NCBI GenBank assembly: GCA_963682025.1
Contig: OY821519.1
Span: 137,449,594-137,513,593 of the forward strand
Origin: Cordilura impudica
Taxonomy: Eukaryota > Arthropoda > Insecta > Diptera > Scathophagidae
DNA: 64,000 bases
Reading direction: 5' to 3'
A model generated the notes under the pieces. It had not been told where the DNA came from, did no database searches, and saw only the letters and a list, made by a program, of their open reading frames with translations. Shown here piece by piece: positions 46,125-56,880 of this stretch. Position 1 is the stretch's first letter. Every line of letters starts with the position of its first letter. The translations under genes were made by a program, and so were the position numbers.

Positions 46125-46515
46125 GCGGATTCGGGGCGCGGACGCGGACGGAACAGCTTAGCTAAAATATCGGAATGATCTGAAAAATATATTTTGGCGA
46201 TTTAAACAAGTTGACGACAACTGCGCGGCAGCACGGGTGTGGCTGCCGAACGCGCGGACGCGCTCGACAAACAGAGCATAGCTAAAATATCGAAATGATC
46301 TGAAAAATTTAATTTGACAATTACAATAAGTTGACAACAACTGCGCGGCAGCAATGGTGTGGCTGACAAACGCGCGGACGCGACGCGCTCGCGAACACAG
46401 ATCAGCTAAAATATCGGAATTATCCGAAATATATATTTTGGCGATAATAATAAGTTGACGACAACTGCGCGGCAGCACGAGTGTGGCTGCCGAACGCGCG
46501 GAAGCTGACGCAACC
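46125..46515. repeat. GC-rich tandem array of ~120-bp units
   Basis: Three units (from about 46160, 46278 and 46402). Each has GCTAAAATATCGGAATGATC, AATATATTTTGGCGAT, AAGTTGACGACAACTGCGCG and GCAGCACGGGTGTGGCTGCC followed by GAACGCGCGGACGCG. The GCGCGGCAGC / GCTGCCG-AA-CGCGC arms form a strong stem in each unit. The start (ATCTGTATTCTTTTCAATAG at 46089) repeats the sequence at 43807, so the array is attached to a piece of the Helitron relic. GC content is far above the surroundings. Confidence 0.8.
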
Positions 46516-47100
46516 TTGCTTCACAATTTTAAACGTCGCAGAGTGGCGCCCGTAGAGCAAACGAGGTTGCAAAAATCAAAATTTTCATGTGCGCCGACGA
46601 AGTTTTGAATAAACCCATGTTATAAACCCATGTTCAATGATTTCAAATATGCTACTCTTAATAATATCACATTTTTAGTTTAGAAGATATAACTTTTAGT
46701 ATATAATTTTTAGTCAATTTGTTGCGATTTCAGGTGTAATATCACGAAAAATAGGTAACGAATCGCCTTATTTTTTGTTTGTATTGATTGATGCATTTAT
46801 TAAATGTATAATGATAAAAAAAATTAACTGCTTGCTTTGTGTTTCTCCTGCTAAATCACTATTTAAAAACTATTCGTTTTTGCACTATTTTTCAACTTTG
46901 ACGGAAAATAAAAAAAATCATTATTTTTCTATATTTGCCATATTTGCAAAGCATGTTCTTTGATTATTTCTTTACATAATTCAAAAGGTTTTATCTGCCC
47001 GCACGTGCCCGTTTGGCTTCTAGAGGTAAAAAAGGTTAAAAAGACATGGTTGCAGAAATTGTATGGCGTGCATCCCTTACATATTTTGACTGACAGTAGT
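46516..47100. other. No gene seen
   Basis: AT-rich DNA between the tandem array and the RAG1-like gene. I looked here for a terminal inverted repeat of that gene's element and did not find one. Confidence 0.4.
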
Positions 47101-47109
47101 TTGATCTAA

Positions 47110-48554
47110 TAGTTTGAAAATTGCATTTTAAGTCGGTTGTCTACCTGAGAGCCTCTGCCAAAGTCTACTCCCAATATTCTGTTACAGACACAGGATGCAC
47201 AAAAAACTACTCATTGAAATTCGCAGGTACGCACCTCACTTAAAAATTACTTTGGAGTACAAATGGTCAAGAACAATATTGGCTTATGGTCCCTCCAGGT
47301 AGGCGCAAATCTTATTTAGACACGAGCATAACATCAACATTGCATAATTCAGCCTAAATCCATATGTATTCAGGGAACAGGATCATCCGGACAAAGCGTT
47401 TATAAGCAAAGGATATATTTCGATGACGCTACAATATCGGACGGAAATATGTTTATGGCATCTGTTGTTCCTTTCCGGCTAAAATCTGATGTTTCCTACA
47501 CTGGAAAAATCCATGTCTGTCATCAGTGCATTATTGCCGACCAATAATGTTTCAGCTTGCAAGGGAATCGGCAGAACACATAAGGACCACGGTGAAGGAC
47601 ATTGAAGAACAAATAAGCAAGATTAAGCCTACAAAGCTGCAAATTGGAGAAGGAAAATATATTGAATGCAATTACGAGTTCCACCTGACCATGGTTGACG
47701 GAAAAGTCGTAAACGAACTGACGGGAACAACCTCAACATTGTCATGCCCGATTTGAAAAAAGAGTCAGAAGAACTTTGGTAATTTAAACGATTCTACAAA
47801 CGAGGAGAATTACGAATATGGAATGTCACCATTGCACGCAAGGATAAGGTGTATGGAGTTCTTGCTAAAACTGGCGTATACCCTACCACAAGAGGAGGAA
47901 AACTTCGATGAAAACACATCAATAAAGGATAAGGAAAAGATCAGAAAGAAGCAAATACAGGATCCTTTTTTTAAACAAGTTGGACTAAAAGTAGACTGTC
48001 CCAAGCACGGATACGGTAACTCAAACGATGGAAACACTTCTAGGAGATTTTTTGAAAATGATGAGGCAGTAACTAGAATCACTGGAATTGACAATCAAAT
48101 CGTGAGAAGATTGGGAACGATCTTGAATGTTTTAAACTGCAAAGAAAATGTCAATTCTACAAAATATGGAGAATATGCATCGAAAACTGCATCTCTTTTA
48201 GCAGAAATGTATCCACAGAAGAAGTTGACCCCGATCGTCCATAAAATATTGGCGCATGGCAAAGATATAATTGAGTACCAGTCTTTGCCAATTGGAGAGC
48301 TTTCTGAAGAATCACAGGAGTCTCTTAACAAATTTTATAAAAAATATAGATTGCAGAACACATTCAAAGCATCAAGGGTAAGGCAAAATGAGGACCTCTT
48401 CAACTTGTTGGCAGCATCTTCCGATCCACTTATTTCTTCCCTGCGGCATGTGAAGTCACGAATAGAGTTAGAAAATAATTATAGTTTAGAAATTATTAGT
48501 CTTTTAGATATACCTTCTCTTACGAATTGTGATGAATATTTTACAGAAAATTGA
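47110..48554 (+). pseudogene. RAG1/Transib-like transposase gene, nearly open
   Basis: Exon-like start near 47260, a probable 72-bp intron (CCAG|GTAGGC to TATTCAG|GG, 47300-47371), then G-T-G-S-S-G-Q-S-V-Y-K-Q and S-V-V-P-F-R-L-K. After one frameshift (about 47500) comes W-K-N-P-C-L-S-S-V-H-Y-C-R-P-I. From 47526 to 48554 one frame is open except for a TGA at 47754 in C-P-I-[stop], where the usual second Cys of a C-x2-C would sit. Further blocks: M-S-P-L-H-A-R-I-R, S-N-D-G-N-T-S-R-R-F-F, V-H-K-I-L-A-H-G-K-D-I-I-E and L-S-E-E-S-Q-E-S-L-N-K. These parallel the G-N-x-A-R-K, H-K-x-L-A-H and S-E-x-N-E-S-x-N-K blocks of RAG1, the last with the catalytic Glu (here GAG at 48318). D in M-V-D-G-K may be the second acid. 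Confidence 0.6.
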
Positions 48555-49199
48555 AAAAATAAATTTAAAAAAGAAGTAATTTTTTTTTAATTTGTTGGGT
48601 AATAATTTAAAACATAAAACCCTAAAGAAAAAAAATAAAAACAATCTAAAAATGTAAAAATAATTTTTTTTAGTTACCATAAAATTGATTTTGCTACAAA
48701 TTTTAACTTTTATAACCCATAAGTAGGCCCCTACAAAGCTTAGCACCCTTTAATACTGATGTGTTGCAGTGTAGTTAGATTTAAAAAAAAAAACTTTCAA
48801 TTAAGGTATCTAAATGGGACTAGTATTCCAATCTGTCAAAACTTATATGAAACTAATGGAGCCACATTTTTTCATCGACTCAGTCTCTCATTTCAGAAGA
48901 AATATTACTCGTAGTTTAAATATATAACATCAAAAAAAGAAAGATGTATGACATGATATAATCGACTTAGAAATTGATTCTGTGTCGAATCAAGATTCAG
49001 GTATAGATTTTAACAGGTTCCCAAAATCATAAAATGACCGTTTGAAACACTTTTCATTTATAATTAAATCTAATAATAAGTTCAACTCTTTCTAATGTCC
49101 CATACATTGAATAACGATTGACTTGAAATTAAAATTGAAAAAATTATTATAACATATTACGACCATCAGTTAAACTCCAATTATTACATTTACTCCCCA
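48555..49199. other. No gene seen
   Basis: AT-rich, probably the 3' flank of the RAG1-like gene. GTCGAAT and TCGACTTAGAAATTGATTCT near 48960 are weak traces of the DINE-like family. Confidence 0.4.
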
Positions 49200-49985
49200 A
49201 ATGCCTTCACCCGCTTTGGTGAAGCATTCAAAACCCACCAGTTATCGACCTTAAACTCACAAACTCGAGTTTGAACATCTCACACCTTCAAACTTATCCC
49301 CGATTTTTAAGTCAGATTACGTGCCAAATCTATGTTTCTATTATTGAAAAACTGCACTAGTTCCATTGTATAATATGGTCAATTGGAATTTAATCAGGCA
49401 ATGAACTTCAAAGAAATACTTTACCGACTGTAAATATTACAGAAACAAACGTTGAACAAATTGTAACAAAAATTACTCACATCATTCAAAGGACTTTCAA
49501 AAAGATTCCAGTTAAAGAGAAACAAGTTTGGCAGAAAAAACTCTCCCAACTTAGATTACATCTCATTATACAACGAGATCTTACCATGCGTTAGAAAGAT
49601 CATTTTTATTATCATATCTGAAACAGCTGAGTTTATTAATTAACACTCACTCACAGAAATAAGAATTGGAATACATTTATCCACTGGTTGCCACCGGGTA
49701 GCAAAAAGTTTTTTTTGGAAGTTGAATAAAGAAATTAGAGGGAACAAAGCAGTTGTTGGGAGTTGTTAAATAGATGACGCTGAAATTCATAATAATGAAA
49801 TCAAAGCTACTGTTATAGCAGATATTCTCGAAAGCTCTCACCAAATTACTTACAATCTAGCATCTACTGCTGACAGAATGGTACTGAAATCTCATGAATG
49901 GTTGGACTCATAAGAGGAAGAAGTTAGATATCTTATCAATATACAAAGAAATTCTAAAGCTCATGCAATTGATGGGATAAAATGA
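49200..49985 (+). mobile_element. Decayed LINE fragment
   Basis: Plus-strand remnants of a jockey-like ORF2 between endonuclease and RT: T-N-V-E-Q-I-V-T-K-I-T-H-I-I-Q (49450), Q-V-W-Q-K-K-L-S-Q-L (49530), then F-W-K-L-N-K-E-I-R-G-N-K-A-V-V (49715), A-T-V-I-A-D-I-L-E-S-S-H-Q (49810) and H-A-I-D-G-I-K (49965), the K-x-P-G-x-D-G-I-x start of RT. It breaks off there, into a short DINE-like scrap (49985-50085). Confidence 0.55.
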
Positions 49986-50085
49986 TATGGATAAAATTTG
50001 GGTGTTAAGATATTTTTGATAGTTAGAAATATCAGCACATGCCCAATATAAATACCTTGACTACATAATGATATACGGTATAACA
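49985..50085 (-). repeat. DINE-like scrap
   Basis: GATATTTTTGATAGTTAGAA, ATCAGCACA and ACTACATAATGATAT match the terminal part of the family in minus orientation. Confidence 0.5.
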
Positions 50086-50393
50086 CCTGCTGTTAATCGA
50101 GTTCATTTGGATTATCTCTGTAGGTCATCTACAAAAAACTTTAACATTTCAGGGTTAATTTGTTTAAAAACTTTTCCAAAACTACTGTGTAATCTTTGAA
50201 ACTTTACAAAGCTTTCTCGTTGCTATGAAGTTGAAAAATATTGCATAAAAAAAATATATATATAAAATATTTATCACAAGTATGTCTATAAATTCCAAAA
50301 TGACACACCAAAAAAAAAAGGAATTCCAAGAAAAGGATGAACTCACATTTGAAGAAAAAGGAAAACAACTTTTTTTTTTTTTTTTAATGAAAA

Positions 50394-50400
50394 ACTTACC
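50394..50400 (-). other. 5' splice site of the host exon
   Basis: G|GTAAGT on the minus strand, a full match to the consensus donor, followed by T-rich intron. Confidence 0.75.
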
Positions 50401-51367
50401 ACAACAGGGAAAACACAATAAACGCAAGGATGCCCAACAGTAGCAGCAGCAGCGGTGGCAGCAGCAACCGGGGGCAAACCGTAGGCGTTCACACACAAAT
50501 GATCCGTTTTAAAAATTTTAGTTGGTGGTGGTTGGGCCAACAAAGATGATGAAGCTGCTGTGCAAGTATAAAAAAAAGGTGGTTGTTGCTGTTGTTGCTG
50601 CGTGGTTACAGTTGATGAGGCCACCGACGACAAAGACGAGGCCAACGTTGTATAAATGGTGTTTGATATATCAGCGTCTGAACGGTGGCAAGTGTTGCTC
50701 TCGGGTAAGGGAATGAGCCCTACGTGTTCTGAGTTACAAATTGTACCTATGCCAAAGTCGTTCTCGGAATCGGAATCACCGTCAATTTCGATGTTGATGG
50801 TACTGTTGTTTTCGCTGGCTGTTGTAAAGTTTTCTGTTTTTTGGTTTGTGGTTTCTTTAGATGACGCGTTAAACTCTGTTTTGTTACAGGGCTCCTCTTC
50901 TTCTTTTTTTTCGGTTTTTAATGCTGCTATTGTATCAATATTTGAAACAGTTGTTACAATTGTGGTTGTCAGTATAGTTGTGGAAGATGATGGTTTTAAG
51001 GGTACTGATGTTGTTGATGTTGTTGTTGTTTTTTTGGTGCTTTCAAAGGTTGACGGTGACAGTGTTTCTGTTTTAACAACTGTTGCCTTTGGTCTTTCAG
51101 AGGATGTAGGTGTTTTGGCGGCCGGTATGGAATCAGATGTTATATTTGTTGTTAATCTTGTGTCTGTTGGTTTGGCTATAGTGATTGTTGTTGGTGTTGA
51201 TGTTGATGTTGGTAGATAAGTGGGACTATTTTGGTTGTTACTATTGTGGATGGTTCTCTCAATGTGGGCTGATTTTATTGATATGGATATTTTTCTTTTT
51301 ATTGACGCAATTTTAATGGTTTCTATTGGCACTTTGTCGCAAAGAATAATATTTTTGTTGTTGCTAT
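50400..51367 (-). CDS. Host gene coding exon, Ser/Thr-rich with Gln and Ala runs
   Basis: About 320 codons open on the minus strand, ending at a strong 5' splice site, GTTGTG|GTAAGT (GT at 50398-50399). Order: a basic Ile/Lys-rich start (K-I-A-S-I-K-R-K-I), a long Ser/Thr/Pro region, a Lys/Glu cluster (L-K-T-E-K-K-E-E-E-E), an acidic segment (I-E-I-D-G-D-S-D-S-E-N-D-F), a run of seven Gln, an Ala run (V-A-A-A-T-A-A-A-A) and H-P-C-V-Y-C just before the splice site. Such composition is common in large fly transcription regulators; I do not recognise the gene. No in-frame ATG is present and a stop lies near 51393, so the start must be in another exon. A weak acceptor (TTCAAG|ATAG) lies at 51367. 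Confidence 0.6.
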
Positions 51368-52322
51368 CTTGAATTTTTGATTTGTGGGTATATTTTTCTT
51401 TTTAATGTTATGCAGGTTATTTGTTATTACTTTTTTTACTTTTACTTTGTTTGAAAACTTTATTTGTGGTTTTCTTTTTTTTATTTTATTTTATCTGCAA
51501 AATGTTGCTGCTATAAAATAGGCATTTGTATTTGAAATTACTCAAGTTTATAAAAAAAAAGTAATTTTGACCAAAACTTTTGTCCCTACAAATCAGAAGT
51601 TTATGAATCCTTTTTTAAAATGATCAAAATAAATTTGACAAATTCAATATGACAAATTGCATAAAAAATTCTTTCGTAAATAATAAAAAAAAAATATTAT
51701 ATGACCAATTCCATATCAAAAAACAAATCTTTTGTTAAAACAGGCAAACTAATCTTTGTGATAAAATAGTTGCTAAACCACCTTGGAGAGTTTTTAATAA
51801 TTTTTTCACTTGGCCATATTGGCTATAAAAGCATAACTTCCTAAATGCTATCTAAGTCGCAAACAGACCCAACTAACATTTTTATTGCTCTTGGAGAATT
51901 GGAGAAAAACGTGTTAATGGAAAATATAATTTTGTGATTTCTCGTCTAACAAACAGCATTAGAAATGTATATTTTGCACTAAAACCTATTACCAGTGTAG
52001 CACATATTGTAGATACGACCAGTGGGATTCAAGAACTAATGAACTAGTCTATTTATATTTCTTTTTATATTTTATATTGTTATTTTTTTTAAAGAAAAAA
52101 GTTTTTTTCTTTATCGAATTTATAAATCAAACACGGGCAAGATAGGTAATTCCTTGATACCCTTCACCTTGGCTTGAGGTTTACATTAATATCTGGTTTA
52201 ATTGCACTACTTACAACAAATGTGAACGAATTTTTTGAAAATTGAAACAGTTTGATAAAGTTACTATTTTAGGTTATATATTAACAAAATAATGCCTGAT
52301 TTAACCCATTTTAAGTCACGAC
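51368..52322. other. Upstream flank of host exon, no gene seen
   Basis: AT-rich. The A/C-rich minus strand at 51400-51480 resembles a fly 5' untranslated region, but I see no promoter motif. Confidence 0.4.
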
Positions 52323-54788
52323 ATTAGGGTGGCCCTTCATTATATGGAGGGAAAAAAAGTGTTCGAACTCTCGGTCTCACCACCTAGAAATATGCGAATA
52401 GCAAAAAAACTGAGAAATACAAAGTTTTGGGCCAATCAAAAAACATTTAGTCGTGCCTCAACGCGATTGAAAATTTCAAGTGTGTTTATATGGGGAAAAT
52501 ATGACGTTTTATCAGATTTTACGAAAATTTCGTACTACAGCTTACCTTTTCCGGCAAAGTGTTATATAATTCGGGATCAGTATTAAATTATCCTTTCAAA
52601 AAGCTATAAAACTTCAAAGTCGAATAAAACCTCACCCAGAAATGGCAAATGCCCCAGACCACTTTTGTGCTAAAAAAAAAAACCTAGCTCATGAATTTTG
52701 ATGGCATTTTTTTGAACTTTGAGAAATTGATTAAAACCATTATTTCTTTTTGGTCTCCATACTTATAAGTACTGAAATATGAAGTATTCTTTTATTATCA
52801 CGTTGTTAACCTATTGCGCATTGAGACCGAAAATGGGAATTTTTTTTTTGATAAAATATTGAAAACTCCTTTTTCAAGTTTTAAAAAATTTTCTTAAACA
52901 ATATTTAAAAAACTGGATCTAAAACTTTAGGGTTTTGTTAAACACATGTCGCAGATTAACTGTGTGAATCTTTAAGTAAATCTTTGTGCCAGAATTTTTT
53001 TACAAGGATTTTATTTTTGCCGATTTCGGGAAAAATGGGATTTTAGTAAAATATTCTGAAAATGTACACTTTCTAAATACTTTGTATCAAAAATTCATCA
53101 CTTTTCTACTTTTAAATGTTATATTTTATCTTAATAGCCTAGAGTTTCGAAAAAAAAATAATATGACCCCATCAACCCTTTTGTAATTGGGGTCACATAT
53201 GACCCCAAGCTAATAAAAGACAATTTATTAAAAAAATTCTAATTTTTTGTAAGTTCTGCTGAATTTTTAGATGCTACGCTTAAAATATAATAACCAAATG
53301 TGTATAACTTCCGCTCCTAACATTTGGGATAAAGCCGAGAACGTTAACACATTAGTTGCCAAGGCCAGCTTTGGAGTTTAAGATATGTTTAAATAAAAAT
53401 TACGGAAAACGAGTTTTTCTGTTAAACTCGATGAAACCACTATCTAGAATTAAAGAAAAATAATTCGGTTAATTTTTGGGTCCTCTTATTTTATTTAGAA
53501 AGATATAGATGGTTTTTATACATAAAATAATTTTATAACAAAATTCGTTAAAAGTTGTTTTAATTTATATTCGCGAGCAATAATCAGATAATTGTACCAA
53601 AGATATATCACAATGGATTATTTTGATACCAGGAGCACTGAGGGGTTAAATAAATAAAAAATTAATCGAATTTTTTTTTTCAATTCCAAATAATGGTTTC
53701 ATCGAATTTAACAGAAAAACTCGTTTTCGGTAATTTTTATTTAAAAATATCTTAAAATCCAAAACTGGTCTTGGCAAATAATGGGTTAACGTTCTCGGAT
53801 TTATCCCAAATTTAAGAAAGGAGGTTCCACATATTTGGGTATTATATTCTTAGTGTCGCATCTAAAAATTCAACAGCACTTACATTGAATTTTTTGAATA
53901 AATTGTCTTTTTATTAGATTGGGGTCATATGTGACCCCAATTCCAAAAGGGTTAATTGTGTCATATTATTTTTTTCCGAAACCCTAGGCTGCTAAGATAA
54001 AACATATATTTAAAAGTAGAAAAGTGATAAATTTTTGAAACAAAGTATTTAGAAAGAGTACATTTTTAGAATATTTTTCTAAACTCCCGTTTTTCTCGAA
54101 ATCCGCAAAAATAAAATACTTGTCAAAAAAATTCTGGCATAAGGATTTACTTAAAAATTCACACAGTTGATCCGTAACATGTGTTTAGCAAAACCTTCAA
54201 GTTCTGGATCCAATTTTTTAAATTTTGTTTAAGAAAATTTTTTAAAACTTGGAAAAGGAGTTTTCAAAACTTTATCAAAAAAAAATTCCCATTTTCGGTC
54301 TCAATGCACAATAGGTTAACAACGTTGTAATAAAAGAATACTTCATATCTGAGTACTTATAAGTATAGAGACCAAAAAGAAATTATGGCTTTAATTAATT
54401 TCACAAAGTTGAAAAAACGCCATCAAATTTCATGAGCTAGTTTTTTTTTTTAGCACAAAAGTGGTCTGGGGCATTTGCTATTTCTTGGCGAGGATTTATT
54501 CGCTTTTAAAGTTTTATAGCTTTTTAAAAAGATAATTTAATACTGATCCCGAATTATATCACGAATTGCCGGAAAAAGTAAACCATGGAACGAAATTTTC
54601 GTAAAATCTGACAAAGGTCATATTTTCCCCATACAATCACATTTGAAATTTTCAATCGCGTTGAGGCACGACCAAATGTTTTTTGTTTGGCCCAAAACTT
54701 TGTACTTCTCAGTTTTTTTGCTATTCGCATATTTCTAGGGGGTGAGACCGAGAGCTTGAACACTTTTTTTATTAAGAGCCACCCTAAT
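52323..54788. mobile_element. Fold-back element with ~1.1-kb inverted arms
   Basis: 2466 bp. The outer ends are ATTAGGGTGGCCCTTCATTA and, inverted, ATTAGGGTGGCTCTTAATAA, with CGAC on both sides (52319-52322, 54789-54792). Left arm about 52323-53460, right arm about 53690-54788, loop about 230 bp. The arms diverge by point changes and small gaps. Each has the palindrome GGGGTCA[CT]ATRTGACCCC (53189-53206 and 53922-53939). The short frames that look alike (F-x-L-S-V-S-P-P-R-N-M-R-I-A-K-K-L at 52370 plus and 54750 minus) are the same arm sequence. No transposase domain seen. Confidence 0.8.
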
Positions 54789-55027
54789 CGACATGCTCAA
54801 AGTAATGGCAAAATATGTCATTCTAATTTAATCCACTTAAATGGTTTATTTTGTAAATGTGATGGAAGGACGGACGGACGGCCAGATAGACATCGCTATA
54901 CCGGCTAGATTTGTAAAAGGATCAATAATATATACTTTATGGCAAACTGATATATAACTTGTGGACCCCTGTCCGAAGGAGAAATTCCCAAAAAAATAAT
55001 TATCTTCATGAAAATTTTCAGTTGGCA
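54789..55027. repeat. Fragment with (GGAC)n core
   Basis: GATGGAAGGACGGACGGACG and ATAGACATCGCTATACCGGC with GATCAATAATATATACTTTA resemble the microsatellite zone of a divergent DINE-like subfamily. Confidence 0.4.
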
Positions 55028-55372
55028 TCTATAATATTAATAGGCTAGGCGATTACTTGTGACCGATGTTTTGTTCTACCGTTTTATCCCGATTTTGACC
55101 GGACGTATATCATTTGAAAGGTATTTCTTTTTAGCCGTTTTGCAGATTTACAGATTATTAAATTTTTTCTTTCATTTTGAGTAAATTGCATTTAAAGTTG
55201 CTACTAACACATACATAAAATTATACAATGCTCTGTGTATGTTTATTAAACTTGTTAATGTGTTTGTAATAAAAATGAGTTTGTTTTTTTGTGTTGATTT
55301 GGGTCTTTATTTCAAGAAAAAATAAAATTTCCTAGAATTTGCACTCGAATTTCGAGGGCTGGAATCTGCTAG
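55028..55372 (+). mobile_element. Helitron-like family A, copy 3
   Basis: A|TCTATAATATTAATAGGC to GGGCTGGAATCTGCTAG|T, 345 bp, with the hairpin CTCGAA-T-TTCGAG before the end. Intact ends. Confidence 0.8.
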
Positions 55373-56039
55373 TTAATATTAAATGTCTGCAAAACTTTCC
55401 AACTGAAAGTTTTCTTAATTTGTTAGAAAAACCAAAAACTAACTGTTGTTTTCTGATGTATATGATAAAAGGCATAATTACACCTGTCCCTGCATTGTTT
55501 GTTTAACATGTACATTGAAGAGATGTAGTATTGGTAGACTTTTTATATTGAACATCAGTCAAGGTTTTGTGTTATTGTATAGCTGCCTTTTCTAATAAGG
55601 TCTCAAATACTGTTTGCCTAATGCCAGTTATAAATGATGTCAAAGCGTTTTATTTTCTTTGCAAGTAATACATACAAATTCTGAAAGTCGGATTTTCACA
55701 ACTAAAAAGCATTCGTCTCTTTCACATTTCTTTAAATCTTTCGCTAATGAAAATTTTATTTATTGAAGAAACATAATTTACCGGTAAGTATTTGTTGGAG
55801 TCTTACGTTTTGTGTAAAAAAAAACGCTAGGTAAATTAACTAACGCGAATACTTTATCCATTTATAAGCCGAAATTTTAACTTAATAGTAGATAAAGATA
55901 TTTCCTCTTTTGTAAGTGCAGAACAAAATAAACTTAATAAGTCTACAATAGCTCAATCGCTATCATTATTTTAAGAACTGAGCATTTCATTAATGAAATA
56001 TAAAAGAATTACAAACAAACGTCCATGATTCAATAGCCA
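55373..56039. other. No gene seen
   Basis: AT-rich unique DNA. I looked for a hammerhead motif here, upstream of the Penelope-like element, and found none. Confidence 0.4.
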
Positions 56040-56254
56040 TGAAATTCAATAGCCACTCTCTCGCCATGTCCCTAGCAAAGTTTAAAAAAAGTGAATCATT
56101 AATTAGTTGTTTTTTAAGACTTTTTGGAGAACAAACCACATTTAAAAAATGGAACGGCTGGAGGTTTATATACACAGATGGCACTAAGTCACAAGAGAAT
56201 GCAGCAGCTCTGGTACTAGCATTCCACATATATACAACTTCGCTTTCAAAATAA
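56040..56254 (+). pseudogene. Possible RNase H fragment
   Basis: A 71-codon frame with W-R-F-I-Y-T-D-G-T-K-S-Q, the first conserved block of retrotransposon RNase H, followed by A-A-A-L-V-L. Nothing else of the domain can be made out. Confidence 0.3.
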
Positions 56255-56880
56255 CCGTCTTAATAAAACAGAATCACACGAAAAATACAGGTAACACAGC
56301 TGTTTGCATGCACAACTATTAATGGAAATTTAGGGAATATAGAATACAATTTTCATAAGAAGATTTTAAACTTAGAAATTTCACAAACGAACACCGACAT
56401 AAAACTAATCAAGCGGAAAATATATAATCTTGATGCTGGAATTGAAAAAATATTAGAAAATGAAGACTACGGAATATTCATAAACGAAATATAAAAATAA
56501 AAATATTAAACAGACAAAAATTAAAAAAAAATAACACAATGAAAGAAAATCTTTTTAAATTTCACGGATTTATTTTTAGTGAAAATTGGTTTGAAAATGA
56601 AACTAAAGTTCAGATTCCAATGGAGTATAATTGGATGTTATCTCTTGGAAAATAATTTGCATTACCAATAGATGAAGACAATTTCTCCCCTTACATACAT
56701 GTCATCGGTGATAATGAAGACAAAGATGTAGCTAGAACAAAATTAGCAAATAAAGTGAGTGTATTTAAAAGAAAAATACAGAACACGGAAAAAGAAAAAT
56801 GTATCATCACAATATATAAAAAGACAAAGAAGTTTCTGAAACAACATGAAGACATTATTATTATACAGGCAGACAAAGGT

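Noticed and set aside
50656..51219. 187-codon plus-strand frame rich in Val
   Set aside because: It is the antisense shadow of the Ser/Thr-rich minus-strand exon, which has the splice site and the sensible composition.
52329..54763. A gene pair sharing L-S-V-S-P-P-R-N-M-R-I-A-K-K-L
   Set aside because: The two frames are the inverted arms of one fold-back element.
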